From JAJCYK01 sp965224285 (GTDB taxonomy: Bacteria; Bacteroidota; Bacteroidia; Cytophagales; Cyclobacteriaceae), in the NCBI GenBank assembly GCA_965224285.1, contig OZ245043.1:2976001-3040000 (forward strand): a DNA stretch of 64,000 nucleotides. Reading direction: 5' to 3'. Below the pieces are notes generated by a model. That model worked only from the letters and a program-made list of their open reading frames with translations, ran no database searches and was not told where the DNA came from. The position numbers and the translations under genes were made by a program. The stretch's first letter is position 1, and each line of letters starts with the position of its first letter. Positions 1-8,531 of this stretch are shown in pieces.

Positions 1-1
1 C

Positions 2-1585
2 CCGGATGGCAATCTTTTGTATTTTTCCAGTGACAAGGAAGGCGGATATGGGGGAAGTGACCTATACCGCTGCACCCGACGTTCGGATGGATCATGGGGA
101 AATCCGGTAAATTTAGGTCCCATTATCAACACTCCGTATGACGAAGATGCCCCCCAAATCCACAGCGATGGGATAACTTTGTTTTTTAGTTCCAGAGGTC
201 ATGATGGTATTGGCGGTTACGATATATTCTCTTCGGTGCTGGACCAGGACAATAAAACCTGGAGCAAACCCAGAAATATCGGATATCCGGTCAATACGGC
301 AAATGAAGATATTTATTTTTCCTTGAGTTCCGATGGGTCAAAGGGATACTTTACTTCCTACCGTTTTGATAGTTATGGTGAAAAGGATATCTACATCATG
401 CACCGACCGCTTTCTTCGCCTACTTTATTTCTTTTTAAAGGTACCGTAACGGATAAGGAAACCCAGGAACCGCTCTCAGCCACTATTACCCTCTTCAATA
501 AAGAAACCGATCAGGTAGACACCGTGGTCACCTCAGATATTCTGACCGGACGTTATGCTTTTAACATGGAGTTTGACACGGATTATAATCTGAGTGTAGA
601 AGCGGAAGATTTTCAATTTCATACTGAAGACCTGAGATTTGACTATCAGGCAGACCTTTTTGAACACATTATGAATTTCGTAGTGGAAAAGGACCGTATG
701 TACGTAGTGGAACTTCAAGGGGATACCACTCAAATTGCGGTTAATGAGAAAAGCAGCTTATTTGGCGATCCTTCCCCGGTACCAGACTCAGAGAAAGATA
801 CGCGTGATGTAAGTGACCGGGATTTTGAACGGGTAAAAAGCGGGCGGGCTATCGTGCTGCGAAACGTGCATTTTGATTTTAACAAATCTACTTTAAAGAG
901 AGAATCCATAAAGACTTTAAACCAGGTTTACAACTTCCTGGCCCAAAACCCCGAACTATTTTTTGAGGTGGCGGGACATACTGATCATATAGGCAGTCAG
1001 GCTTACAATCAGCGGTTGTCGGAAAGGAGAGCTCGTGCAGTCTACAACTACCTGGTGACAAAAGGTGTTGCGCCCAATCACCTCTCACCGAAAGGATATG
1101 GTGAGTCTAAGCCTATCGCTACCAACCGCACTCCTGAAGGCCGCCGGCTGAATCGCAGGGCGGAACTAAAACGGACTACCGAGCAAGGCGATTACATTGC
1201 GCATGAAGGAGATGCTGAAGATAGCGAGGATGGCTATCTGATTTGGGAACAAATGTCGGTAAAAGCACATTTTGTAAAGAACAAAGGGCACTTTATCACT
1301 GATTATAGTAAAGACCGTCTGAATACTTTAGTTAATATTCTAAAATCCACCTATCCCGACAGCAAGATCATGATCGTAGGATATGACGACGCTGAAAATG
1401 AAGATTCCTCCAGAAAGCTCGATGAGGAAAGAGCGGCTACCGTATTTAAGTATCTGGTGCAAAATGGCATCTCAGCTGATAACCTTGTTGCCCGATCCTA
1501 TCGGGATATGAGCGCTTTTATTGGTAGTATTGAGGAGCCTCCTGGAGTTCGCCGTCGTAAAGTGGAATTTTATTTATTGAATTGA
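2..1585 (+). CDS. PD40-repeat / tandem OmpA-domain outer-membrane protein, 5' end missing
   Basis: The reading frame is open from base 2, so the start lies left of the window; the first codons (PDGNLLYFSS) are inside a repeat. The visible part holds WD40-like PD40 repeats with FSS and GGYGGSDLY-type motifs up to about residue 140, then a CarboxypepD_reg-like beta domain (about 140-215). A canonical OmpA peptidoglycan-binding domain follows (about 280-400), with the GHTD and NxxLSxxRA signatures and an R-R-A-E-L-K end. After an acidic linker comes a second, divergent OmpA-like module (about 415-520, LDEERAATVFKYL). The family sits in the outer membrane or periplasm and anchors it to peptidoglycan; many Bacteroidota members lie beside type IX secretion or SprF-like genes, but those would be outside this window. 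The duplicated OmpA-like module is unusual. The protein family is clear; the specific role is unknown. Confidence 0.9.
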   Translation, partial: PDGNLLYFSSDKEGGYGGSDLYRCTRRSDGSWGNPVNLGPIINTPYDEDAPQIHSDGITLFFSSRGHDGIGGYDIFSSVLDQDNKTWSKPRNIGYPVNTANEDIYFSLSSDGSKGYFTSYRFDSYGEKDIYIMHRPLSSPTLFLFKGTVTDKETQEPLSATITLFNKETDQVDTVVTSDILTGRYAFNMEFDTDYNLSVEAEDFQFHTEDLRFDYQADLFEHIMNFVVEKDRMYVVELQGDTTQIAVNEKSSLFGDPSPVPDSEKDTRDVSDRDFERVKSGRAIVLRNVHFDFNKSTLKRESIKTLNQVYNFLAQNPELFFEVAGHTDHIGSQAYNQRLSERRARAVYNYLVTKGVAPNHLSPKGYGESKPIATNRTPEGRRLNRRAELKRTTEQGDYIAHEGDAEDSEDGYLIWEQMSVKAHFVKNKGHFITDYSKDRLNTLVNILKSTYPDSKIMIVGYDDAENEDSSRKLDEERAATVFKYLVQNGISADNLVARSYRDMSAFIGSIEEPPGVRRRKVEFYLLN

Positions 1586-1621
1586 CCGTCAGCCGGTAAG
1601 CCCGGAATTATTCAAATATCC

Positions 1622-1629
1622 TAAATTTG
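1622..1629 (+). promoter_or_regulatory. Bacteroidota -7 element for hemH
   Basis: TAAATTTG matches the TAnnTTTG consensus and lies 22 bases before the hemH ATG. No good TTTG -33 element is visible 19-21 bases upstream, so the promoter is only half supported. Confidence 0.45.
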
Positions 1630-1651
1630 CCTCCCACTAGGGATAATCCAC

Positions 1652-2674
1652 ATGAAACCATCAATAGGTGTTTTACTGGTCAATCTAGGCACGCCCGACA
1701 GCCCAGCTGTGGGGGATGTCCGCAAATATTTAAAGGAATTTTTGATGGATGAACGGGTTATCGATATCCCATACTGGAAGCGATGGCCGCTGATAAACCT
1801 GATCATTGCCCCTTTCAGGGCGCCTAAGTCCGCAAAAGTGTATCGGGAACTATGGCAGGACCGGGGTTCTCCTCTGATGTTTTACGGAGTAGATGTTGCC
1901 AACAGTCTGCAAGAAAACCTGGGTCCAGCCTACCGTGTGTCACTGGCCATGCGCTATCAGTCTCCCAGCATTAAATCCGCCCTGCAAGAACTGAAGGGAA
2001 TGTCCAGTATTATCGTTATTCCCTTATTTCCCCAATACGCCTCCGCCAGCACCGGCTCTGTAATCCAGAAAGTCAATGAGGTCATTTCCGGATGGCAGGT
2101 TATACCCAACATTGACATAGTGGCAAACTTTTTGGAACACCCACTTTTCATTCAAGCCTTTGCCGAACGCGCTAAGGTATACATGGAAGAGACTAAATTC
2201 GATCATTTCATATTCAGCTACCACGGATTACCGGAACGACAAATAATCAAAGCCTCCCGGGGGAACTACTGTAAACTCTCGGAAAAATGCTGCGGGGTTT
2301 ATCATCACAGGAATCAATTCTGTTACCGGGCCCAATGCTACCACACCTCCCGATTACTAGCGGAAAAATTAGCTATACCCACAGAAAAATACACGGTGTG
2401 CTTTCAGTCACGACTTGGGAAGGATCCCTGGGTGAAGCCCTACACCGACGAGGTCATCAAGGAACTCCCTGCTAAAGGTATAAAAAGAGTGTTGGCATTT
2501 TCTCCTTCATTCGTTGCAGATTGCCTGGAAACAACTATCGAAGTAGGGGTAGAGTTCAAGGAAATATTCAAAGAGAGCGGAGGTGAGCACTGGCAATTAG
2601 TAGATAGTTTAAATGACCATCCTACCTGGATATCCTGCCTTCAGTCCATAGTAACGGAGAGAGTCATGCTTTAA
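1652..2674 (+). CDS. hemH: Ferrochelatase
   Basis: This enzyme inserts Fe2+ into protoporphyrin IX (or coproporphyrin III in the coproporphyrin route), the last metal step of heme synthesis. The 340-residue length fits the family. The start MKPSIGVLLVNLGTPDSP is the standard N-terminus. The metal-binding His is in the SYHGLP motif (His191), and the conserved acidic patch is at CLETTIEVG (Glu293 and Glu297). A cysteine-rich stretch (Cys207, 213, 214, 224, 229) lies just after the His motif. It resembles the region that binds a [2Fe-2S] cluster in some bacterial ferrochelatases, though cluster binding is an inference. Heme demand fits the multi-heme-motif proteins at 6.4-13.3 kb. The 3' end overlaps the convergent cysteine desulfurase gene by 11 bases. 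Confidence 0.96.
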   Translation: MKPSIGVLLVNLGTPDSPAVGDVRKYLKEFLMDERVIDIPYWKRWPLINLIIAPFRAPKSAKVYRELWQDRGSPLMFYGVDVANSLQENLGPAYRVSLAMRYQSPSIKSALQELKGMSSIIVIPLFPQYASASTGSVIQKVNEVISGWQVIPNIDIVANFLEHPLFIQAFAERAKVYMEETKFDHFIFSYHGLPERQIIKASRGNYCKLSEKCCGVYHHRNQFCYRAQCYHTSRLLAEKLAIPTEKYTVCFQSRLGKDPWVKPYTDEVIKELPAKGIKRVLAFSPSFVADCLETTIEVGVEFKEIFKESGGEHWQLVDSLNDHPTWISCLQSIVTERVML

Positions 2675-3803
2675 CGGAATATATCTCCGCTAATTTACCA
2701 GCTACATACTCTATTTCCTCCATGGTATTGTACTTGCTAAAGCTGAAACGTACCGAACCCCGGTCTACCGGTACCTTTAAAGCCTTCAAAACATGAGAAC
2801 CCACATTACTACCACTAGTACAGGCGCTGCCCCCGGAAGCCGAGATCTTATTGATATCCAGATTGAATAGCAACATTTCATTATCTGGTGATGGAGGAAA
2901 CGAGACATTCAGAACGGTGTAAAGACTTTTGTCGGGGCAGTTGCTTAAACCGTTGAAAGAAATTCCAGGTATTTGTTGCTGTAATAGACCGATCATGCGA
3001 TCCTTTAGTCCCTGAATATGGGTACGATGCTCATCCATATTCTCATAAGCGAGTTCCAAGGCTTTGGCCAATCCTACAATGCCGCAGACATTCTCGGTGC
3101 CTCCCCGCATGTTCCTTTCCTGTGCCCCTCCATGAATAAAGGGGCATATCTTGTGGTCAGCACGCAGATATAAGAACCCAATCCCCTTGGGCCCATGAAA
3201 TTTATGAGCAGAGCCCACCATACAGTGAAGGTTTAAGGTTTGCAGGTCATGGGTGTAGTGCCCCACCGCTTGTACAGTATCCGAGTGAAATACCCCCTGA
3301 TATTCGCGGCATAAGTCACCAACTGCCTGGATGTCCGTTAGATTACCGATCTCATTATTCGCATGCATCAGGGAAATTAATGAGGGGCCATTTTCCTTCA
3401 GCAACGTTTCCAGGTGATCCAAATCAATTTGACCATGCTCATCAAAATCTACATAGCTCAGCTGTATCCGACCAATTCCCTGTAGATATTGTAAAGTATG
3501 CAGCACTGCATGATGTTCTAAAGCCGAGGTAATGGCGTGTTTGATCTGACCGGATTCCAAAGAACAACTAAGCGCTGTGTTATCAGCCTCAGTACCTCCA
3601 GAGGTAAAAAATATCTCCGATGGCGAGGTATTAAGCAGTTCTGCGATAGTTTTTCTGGACCGCTCAATAGCCGCTCGTACTTCTCTGCCATGGGAGTGGA
3701 TTGAAGAAGGATTACCATAATAGTGGAGCAAAAAAGGTTGCATAGCCTCAAAGACCTGGTGATCCAGAGGGGTAGTGGCGGCGTTATCCAAATATACGTT
3801 CAT
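2664..3803 (-). CDS. Cysteine desulfurase (NifS/IscS class V aminotransferase)
   Basis: This PLP enzyme takes sulfur from L-cysteine as an enzyme-bound persulfide for Fe-S cluster or thio-cofactor synthesis, releasing alanine. It has the N-terminal YLDNAATTP motif and the PLP-binding lysine in GSAHKFHGPKG (Lys201). The catalytic loop is SGGSACTSGS with Cys328. The length (379) matches group I NifS/IscS proteins. It follows glmM with an 8-base gap and is probably cotranscribed with it. No IscU, SufE or other assembly gene is adjacent, so whether it serves general Fe-S assembly or another acceptor cannot be told from the context. Confidence 0.95.
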   Translation of the reverse strand: MNVYLDNAATTPLDHQVFEAMQPFLLHYYGNPSSIHSHGREVRAAIERSRKTIAELLNTSPSEIFFTSGGTEADNTALSCSLESGQIKHAITSALEHHAVLHTLQYLQGIGRIQLSYVDFDEHGQIDLDHLETLLKENGPSLISLMHANNEIGNLTDIQAVGDLCREYQGVFHSDTVQAVGHYTHDLQTLNLHCMVGSAHKFHGPKGIGFLYLRADHKICPFIHGGAQERNMRGGTENVCGIVGLAKALELAYENMDEHRTHIQGLKDRMIGLLQQQIPGISFNGLSNCPDKSLYTVLNVSFPPSPDNEMLLFNLDINKISASGGSACTSGSNVGSHVLKALKVPVDRGSVRFSFSKYNTMEEIEYVAGKLAEIYSVKA

Positions 3804-3811
3804 TTTCTCAG

Positions 3812-5206
3812 CTAATGATTATTGGTGAGAATCTCCTTGATATCCGAGATGATCTTATTTCCCAAATGCTCCGCAGTTGCCTGGGAGTCAGATTCGGAAT
3901 AGATCCTGATTATGGGTTCGGTATTCGATCGTCTCAAGTGCACCCACTCATTTTCAAATTCGATTTTAATTCCGTCGATTGAGTTTAATGGCTGATTCCG
4001 GTACTTCTCTTGAATCCCATTCATCAACGCCTCCAAATCGATATCGTCGGTGAGCTCTATTTTGTTCTTGGCAATGTAATAATTTGGATAAGTGGAGCGC
4101 AATCTTGATATTGACAGCCCTGATTTTGCTAAGCTGCTGAGAAACAATGCTATACCTACCAATGCATCTCGCCCGTAGTGCAATTGAGGGTATATAATTC
4201 CCCCATTGCCCTCTCCTCCAATAACCGCTTCCCGGGCTTTCATTTGTTCTACTACATTTACCTCTCCTACTGCGGCAGCGTAATAAGTACCACCGTGTTT
4301 CTCGGTAACATCCCTTAATGCTCTGGTGGAAGATAGATTGGAAACTGTGTTTCCACCGGGGTTTTGCTGCAATACGTAATCGGCTACGGAAACCAGGGTA
4401 TATTCTTCACCAAAAGGCTCGCCGTTATCCTGAACAAAAGCCAGGCGGTCGACGTCGGGGTCGACTACTATACCCAGATGGTAAGAACCTTTTTCAACTT
4501 CCTGGCAAAACTTACTGATATTTTCCGGTATAGGCTCCGGGTTATGAGGAAAGATCCCTGTGGGTTCGCAGTGAAACTCGGAAATTTCATTCACTCCTAG
4601 ATTTCTCAACAACATGGGTACCGCCAAACCTCCGCTGGAGTTAACCCCGTTGACAGCAACCTTAAAATTTTTGTTGGAAATGGCTTCACGGTCGACTAAC
4701 TCCAGTTCCAGGATCTTTTCAATATGCTTAAGCAGATAGCCGTTGTCCTGGTCGTATTGGCCCATCCTCTTAACCGGTGCGAAATCAAATTGCGCTTTTT
4801 CTGCCATATCCAATACCCGCTTACCATCATTGTGAGAGATAAACTCACCTCTATCATTTAACAGTTTTAAGGCATTCCATCCCATGGGATTGTGAGAGGC
4901 GGTAATAATGATACCCCCAGCGGCTTTCTCTTGCGGTACAGCAATCTCCACAGTCGGAGTAGTGGATACGCCCAGATCCAATACATCAATACCCAGGCTT
5001 TGCAGGGTAGCACAAACCAGCTGTGAAACCAGCGGGCCGGAAACCCTGGCATCCCTGCCTACCACTATCGATGATTTTCCGGAGTTCTGTAATACCCAGC
5101 TGCCAAATGCGGAAGCATACTTTACTACATCTATCGGTGTGAGGCTTTCACCCGGTTTACCACCTATGGTACCGCGTATACCTGAAATTGATTTTATTAA
5201 GGTCAC
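3812..5206 (-). CDS. glmM: Phosphoglucosamine mutase / phosphohexomutase
   Basis: This alpha-D-phosphohexomutase most likely interconverts glucosamine-6-P and glucosamine-1-P on the way to UDP-GlcNAc. Domain signatures appear in order: N-terminal SISGIRGTIGG, the phosphoserine loop TASHNP (Ser104), the metal loop DPDVDR (Asp249, 251, 253), the sugar-binding GGEGNGG, and the phosphate-binding RRSNTEP near the C-terminus. The length of 464 is normal. The start is a GTG; it is favoured because MTLIKSISGIRG is the expected N-terminus and the nearby ATG at 5214 is in another frame and stops after three codons. Related phosphomannomutases share these motifs, so substrate choice is inferred. Confidence 0.9.
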   Translation of the reverse strand: MTLIKSISGIRGTIGGKPGESLTPIDVVKYASAFGSWVLQNSGKSSIVVGRDARVSGPLVSQLVCATLQSLGIDVLDLGVSTTPTVEIAVPQEKAAGGIIITASHNPMGWNALKLLNDRGEFISHNDGKRVLDMAEKAQFDFAPVKRMGQYDQDNGYLLKHIEKILELELVDREAISNKNFKVAVNGVNSSGGLAVPMLLRNLGVNEISEFHCEPTGIFPHNPEPIPENISKFCQEVEKGSYHLGIVVDPDVDRLAFVQDNGEPFGEEYTLVSVADYVLQQNPGGNTVSNLSSTRALRDVTEKHGGTYYAAAVGEVNVVEQMKAREAVIGGEGNGGIIYPQLHYGRDALVGIALFLSSLAKSGLSISRLRSTYPNYYIAKNKIELTDDIDLEALMNGIQEKYRNQPLNSIDGIKIEFENEWVHLRRSNTEPIIRIYSESDSQATAEHLGNKIISDIKEILTNNH

Positions 5207-5229
5207 TCTTGCATAGCTTTTGAAAGCTG

Positions 5230-5237
5230 CAAATTTA
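5230..5237 (-). promoter_or_regulatory. Bacteroidota -7 element for glmM
   Basis: Read on the minus strand this is TAAATTTG, a TAnnTTTG match, ending 24 bases before the GTG start of glmM. A -33 TTTG at the expected spacing is not seen. Confidence 0.45.
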
Positions 5238-5254
5238 GCGAAACGGAAGGAATA

Positions 5255-5485
5255 TTATTTGAATTTAGATAACACTTTATCCACCTCGGATGCCGGATCT
5301 GCGCAAGTGTCTCCAGGTTTTACTTTCTTGCCGCAGTAACCGCAAGTGTCTCCATTTTTATTTAAATAAGGGTTTTGGGAGGCACAGGTGCCTTTAAACT
5401 CACCGTTTTTGAGGAACAAAAGGCGTACCGACATCAAAATAAAAAACAATCCTAAAACCCCTATGGCCAACAAAACAGTAGTCAT
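5255..5485 (-). CDS. Small Cys-rich single-pass membrane protein, NqrM-like
   Basis: The protein has 76 residues with one hydrophobic segment (about 4-24), followed by a short soluble tail holding four cysteines (Cys34, 48, 51, 61) in a GTCASQ...TCGYCGKK context. This layout resembles NqrM (DUF539), a small Fe-delivery or maturation factor for the Na+-translocating NADH:quinone reductase, which also has one helix and clustered cysteines after a G-S/T-C motif. The resemblance is from memory of the family and is not proof; no nqr genes are in the window. The gene lies divergently from mazG with a 74-base gap. Confidence 0.75.
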   Translation of the reverse strand: MTTVLLAIGVLGLFFILMSVRLLFLKNGEFKGTCASQNPYLNKNGDTCGYCGKKVKPGDTCADPASEVDKVLSKFK

Positions 5486-5559
5486 ATTTATGTATTTTTA
5501 AGGCAATTTACGCCTTATTATAGTAAACATCATTGTTTGAGAAAAGTTCTGACTACTAA

Positions 5560-6369
5560 ATGATAAAATCAAATCCGGCCGATCCCAACCGCACTGAAAA
5601 ACTCCAGGCATTTGACCGATTACTGACGATCATGGACGAACTGAGGGAAAACTGCCCCTGGGATCGCAAACAGACCTTTAGTTCTCTGCGCCACTTGACC
5701 ATCGAAGAAACCTATGAGCTGTCCGATGCCATTCTGGAGCAGGATATGGAGGAAATAAAAAAAGAGTTGGGAGATATTTTTGTTCATTTGGTATTCTATG
5801 CCAGGATAGCCAGTGAAAGTAATGATTTCCATATTGGCGATGTATTAAATGCAGTTTCTGAAAAATTAATTCGACGCCATCCCCATATTTATGGCGACTT
5901 AAAAGTTGAACATGAAGAAGGAGTTAAGCAAAACTGGGAAAAGATAAAACTGGCAGAGGGTGCGGAGAAAGGAGTACTGGATGGGGTGCCCAAAGGGCTA
6001 CCCGGTATGGTCAAGGCCATGCGCATACAGGAAAAAGCGCGCGGGGTGGGATTTGATTGGGAAAATAAGCAGCAGGTTTGGGAAAAAGTTGAGGAGGAGA
6101 TGCGGGAGTTTCAGGAAAGCAGCCAACGTGGTAATACTGCGGGTATGCAGGATGAATTTGGTGATCTTTTGTTCTCTTTGATAAATTTCGCACGTTTTTT
6201 GGATATCAACGCAGATGAAGCCCTGGAACGTACCAATAATAAATTTATCCGCAGATTTGAGAGCATGGAAAAAGCTGCCCGAATTAAAGGTAAACGGATA
6301 CCGGATCTTTCCCTGGAGGAAATGGATGAATTATGGGAGCAGGCCAAAAAGCGAAATGGCAGGAAATGA
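5560..6369 (+). CDS. mazG: Nucleoside triphosphate pyrophosphohydrolase MazG
   Basis: This enzyme hydrolyses (d)NTPs to NMP and pyrophosphate and is linked to nucleotide pool sanitation and stringent-response control. The N-terminal half carries CPWDRKQTFSSLRHLTIEETYE and the acidic pair ELGDIFVHLVFYA, the metal-binding EExxE...ExxD pattern of all-alpha NTP pyrophosphatases. The C-terminal half repeats the fold with EFGDLLFSLINFARF. The length of 269 is typical of full-length tandem MazG. It converges on the cytochrome-containing gene with an 11-base gap. No toxin-antitoxin mazEF genes are nearby. Confidence 0.94.
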   Translation: MIKSNPADPNRTEKLQAFDRLLTIMDELRENCPWDRKQTFSSLRHLTIEETYELSDAILEQDMEEIKKELGDIFVHLVFYARIASESNDFHIGDVLNAVSEKLIRRHPHIYGDLKVEHEEGVKQNWEKIKLAEGAEKGVLDGVPKGLPGMVKAMRIQEKARGVGFDWENKQQVWEKVEEEMREFQESSQRGNTAGMQDEFGDLLFSLINFARFLDINADEALERTNNKFIRRFESMEKAARIKGKRIPDLSLEEMDELWEQAKKRNGRK

Positions 6370-6380
6370 AACCAGGAATA

Positions 6381-8531
6381 TTAATTTATCACTATCTCAT
6401 CCACAAACAACCAGGCATTGTCTCCAGACCCCGGGTGCCAAGGGGGGCAAATACCAACATTCTCCGCAGTTATCCGCAAATACCGGTATTGAGCGCTGGC
6501 TAAGTCGACGGTGAAGCTCTTGAGACCAGGTGGGGTATTCCCCTGAGGCCGGCCCCGGCTTAATTGCCCGATCCTTTTATAATTAAACCCATCAACCGAA
6601 CCTTCCACCATCACATCTGTCGGATAGAATATATAAGCGCCCATATCCTCCAGACAGCTCACCATTACCTGTTTTGGCTCCGCAATTTCACCAAGATCCA
6701 GGTCTGCTACCAAATCCTCTTTATTGAATCCCAGCCAGTTTCCATCGCGAAAATCCTGTGACCCTTTGATTCCATCGGCCAAACTTATCACTCCCTCGCC
6801 GAAATATTGATCTGAAGGCTGGTGTCTGACCTCGATATCATTGATCAAATATTTGACCTTTAAAAAAGTTTGATTGGCTACCTCACTTGGTGTCCAGCCT
6901 TCCTTGACCGCAATGGCTTTCAACTCCGTCGACTGATCCAAATTAATAGGACTTTGATAAAGCATTGATTCTGGGTTAGGGGTTGATCCGTCCAGGGTGT
7001 AGTAAATTTTTGCCTGCTCTACCGACGAACTCAAGGTTACCGTTCCCCGGTCCTTGAAAATGATCTTGGAGGACTCGATGGTGGGAGGCGCTAACTTTAT
7101 ACTATCCAACTGATGAAAGGCTAATCCGGAATCGATGATAATGTCGGGATTGGAGTTTCTTAAGGCTAATAAGCCCTGTTCAGTAACTTCAGTATCCCAG
7201 AGGAATATTCTTTTAAGATACGGATGGGAGGCCAATTCGCTGATCCCTTGATCCGTTACTCTGGTGCCATAAAGATTGAGGCTTTCCAAATAAGGAAGCT
7301 CTGCCACATATGACAATGCCTGGTCATCAATTTGAGTCTGCTGAAGCTCTAGTTTAATGATGTTCTTGTACGCCGGCAAATCCTTTAAATATTGGGATTG
7401 GCAGTTGCTGCGGGCCAAATCCAGCCAGACAATCTGATCCGTAAGTCCGGAGAGCATCTTATTGAGTCCTTGGGCCATTTCCGGAATACGTGCCTCCAGC
7501 AAATGAGTCTCAGAGGTCAGAGTTGACAACAGCACTCCGCTCTCACGAGCTTTTTTAAGGTGCTTTGCTTTAGCTTCATTGATCTTTTTAGCTAATACCG
7601 GATTAGTGACCTGAGTAGCTAAACTCTGGATATTGTCTAAAGCGGTGGAAACCTCGGCGTCTGCTGTGAATTCACTTACTTTCCCTGAAAACTCTGCACC
7701 TGTCTCCACCCACCAGCTAAGAACCGCCAGTTCATCCCGGCTAAGGGGCTTCTTACCTCTTGGAGGCATATGCCGGTCATCCTCAATAGGAAGATGGATC
7801 AATTTTAACAATTCACTTTGGGCAAGGTTTTGCCGGTCAACAATAGGGCCATTTTCTCCTCCCTCCAATATTCCTTCGGGTGTATCAAGCCGTAATGAGC
7901 CTTTCAGCTTGTTGGGATTATGGCAGCTCATACATTTGCTGGTCATGATCGGCACCACCAAATCCCCGTACAACTCCGCTTCATGAATATCCTCGAAGGC
8001 GTAGAGCGGTTCCGCTTGATGCTTTACACCTAGAATTGCTTTAATATCATCAGGCAATGCATTTAGCAGGTATCCCTCACCATGGGTTAACATACCACCA
8101 TAGTGACCGGTAAAACCGGTCAGGATCAGCAGAGCCAACATGTAATAACCCACGCTTCGTGGCTTAGCGCCTCTTCTGTGAAGCAGATATACTAATGATA
8201 TGCCTACAGCCAATGATATGCCCAGCCACTGATGTATGCTCAATAAGTCACCGCCATACTCTCCGGATAGACTCAATAGATATCCCAGGACAGCAGAAAC
8301 CACGGCGCTTACCATGGTTAAGAGCAATGTTAATGGCACAGCTACTGCCAGAGGTCGATATCTTTCACCCATGGACAACCAGTGAAAGAGAGCTGCCAAA
8401 ATCAAAAATCCGATCGGAAGGTGTAATATCAAGGGGTGAAAATGCCCCAGGAAGGTGAGCCAACTGCCGGCATCCGCAGTTAAAATAGCCTGGAATACCT
8501 GGCCTAATATTATGATAAGATGGGTTTGCAC
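6381..8531 (-). CDS. Membrane / Planctomycete-type cytochrome c / LRR / chitobiase-C-like fusion protein
   Basis: This long mosaic has four parts. Residues 1-160 contain about four to five membrane helices with conserved histidines (GHFHPLILHLPIGF), as in DUF2231-type membrane domains. Residues 190-280 form a Planctomycete-type cytochrome c domain with one heme motif, CMSCH (200-204), and the MPPRGKKPL downstream signature. Leucine-rich repeats follow (about 370-480, LESLNLYGTRVTDQGI), then a CHB_HEX_C-like beta domain (YYTLDGSTPNPES, about 500-570) and a discoidin-like C-terminus. It is the last gene of the operon and starts one base after the DUF1501 stop. The layout suggests a membrane-anchored, periplasm-facing redox protein with substrate- or surface-binding modules. 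The substrate is unknown. Confidence 0.88.
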   Translation of the reverse strand: MQTHLIIILGQVFQAILTADAGSWLTFLGHFHPLILHLPIGFLILAALFHWLSMGERYRPLAVAVPLTLLLTMVSAVVSAVLGYLLSLSGEYGGDLLSIHQWLGISLAVGISLVYLLHRRGAKPRSVGYYMLALLILTGFTGHYGGMLTHGEGYLLNALPDDIKAILGVKHQAEPLYAFEDIHEAELYGDLVVPIMTSKCMSCHNPNKLKGSLRLDTPEGILEGGENGPIVDRQNLAQSELLKLIHLPIEDDRHMPPRGKKPLSRDELAVLSWWVETGAEFSGKVSEFTADAEVSTALDNIQSLATQVTNPVLAKKINEAKAKHLKKARESGVLLSTLTSETHLLEARIPEMAQGLNKMLSGLTDQIVWLDLARSNCQSQYLKDLPAYKNIIKLELQQTQIDDQALSYVAELPYLESLNLYGTRVTDQGISELASHPYLKRIFLWDTEVTEQGLLALRNSNPDIIIDSGLAFHQLDSIKLAPPTIESSKIIFKDRGTVTLSSSVEQAKIYYTLDGSTPNPESMLYQSPINLDQSTELKAIAVKEGWTPSEVANQTFLKVKYLINDIEVRHQPSDQYFGEGVISLADGIKGSQDFRDGNWLGFNKEDLVADLDLGEIAEPKQVMVSCLEDMGAYIFYPTDVMVEGSVDGFNYKRIGQLSRGRPQGNTPPGLKSFTVDLASAQYRYLRITAENVGICPPWHPGSGDNAWLFVDEIVIN

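Noticed and set aside
5204..5214. ATG-CAA-GAG-TGA minigene overlapping the glmM GTG
   Set aside because: Three codons overlapping the start could be a regulatory peptide, but nothing beyond chance supports it.
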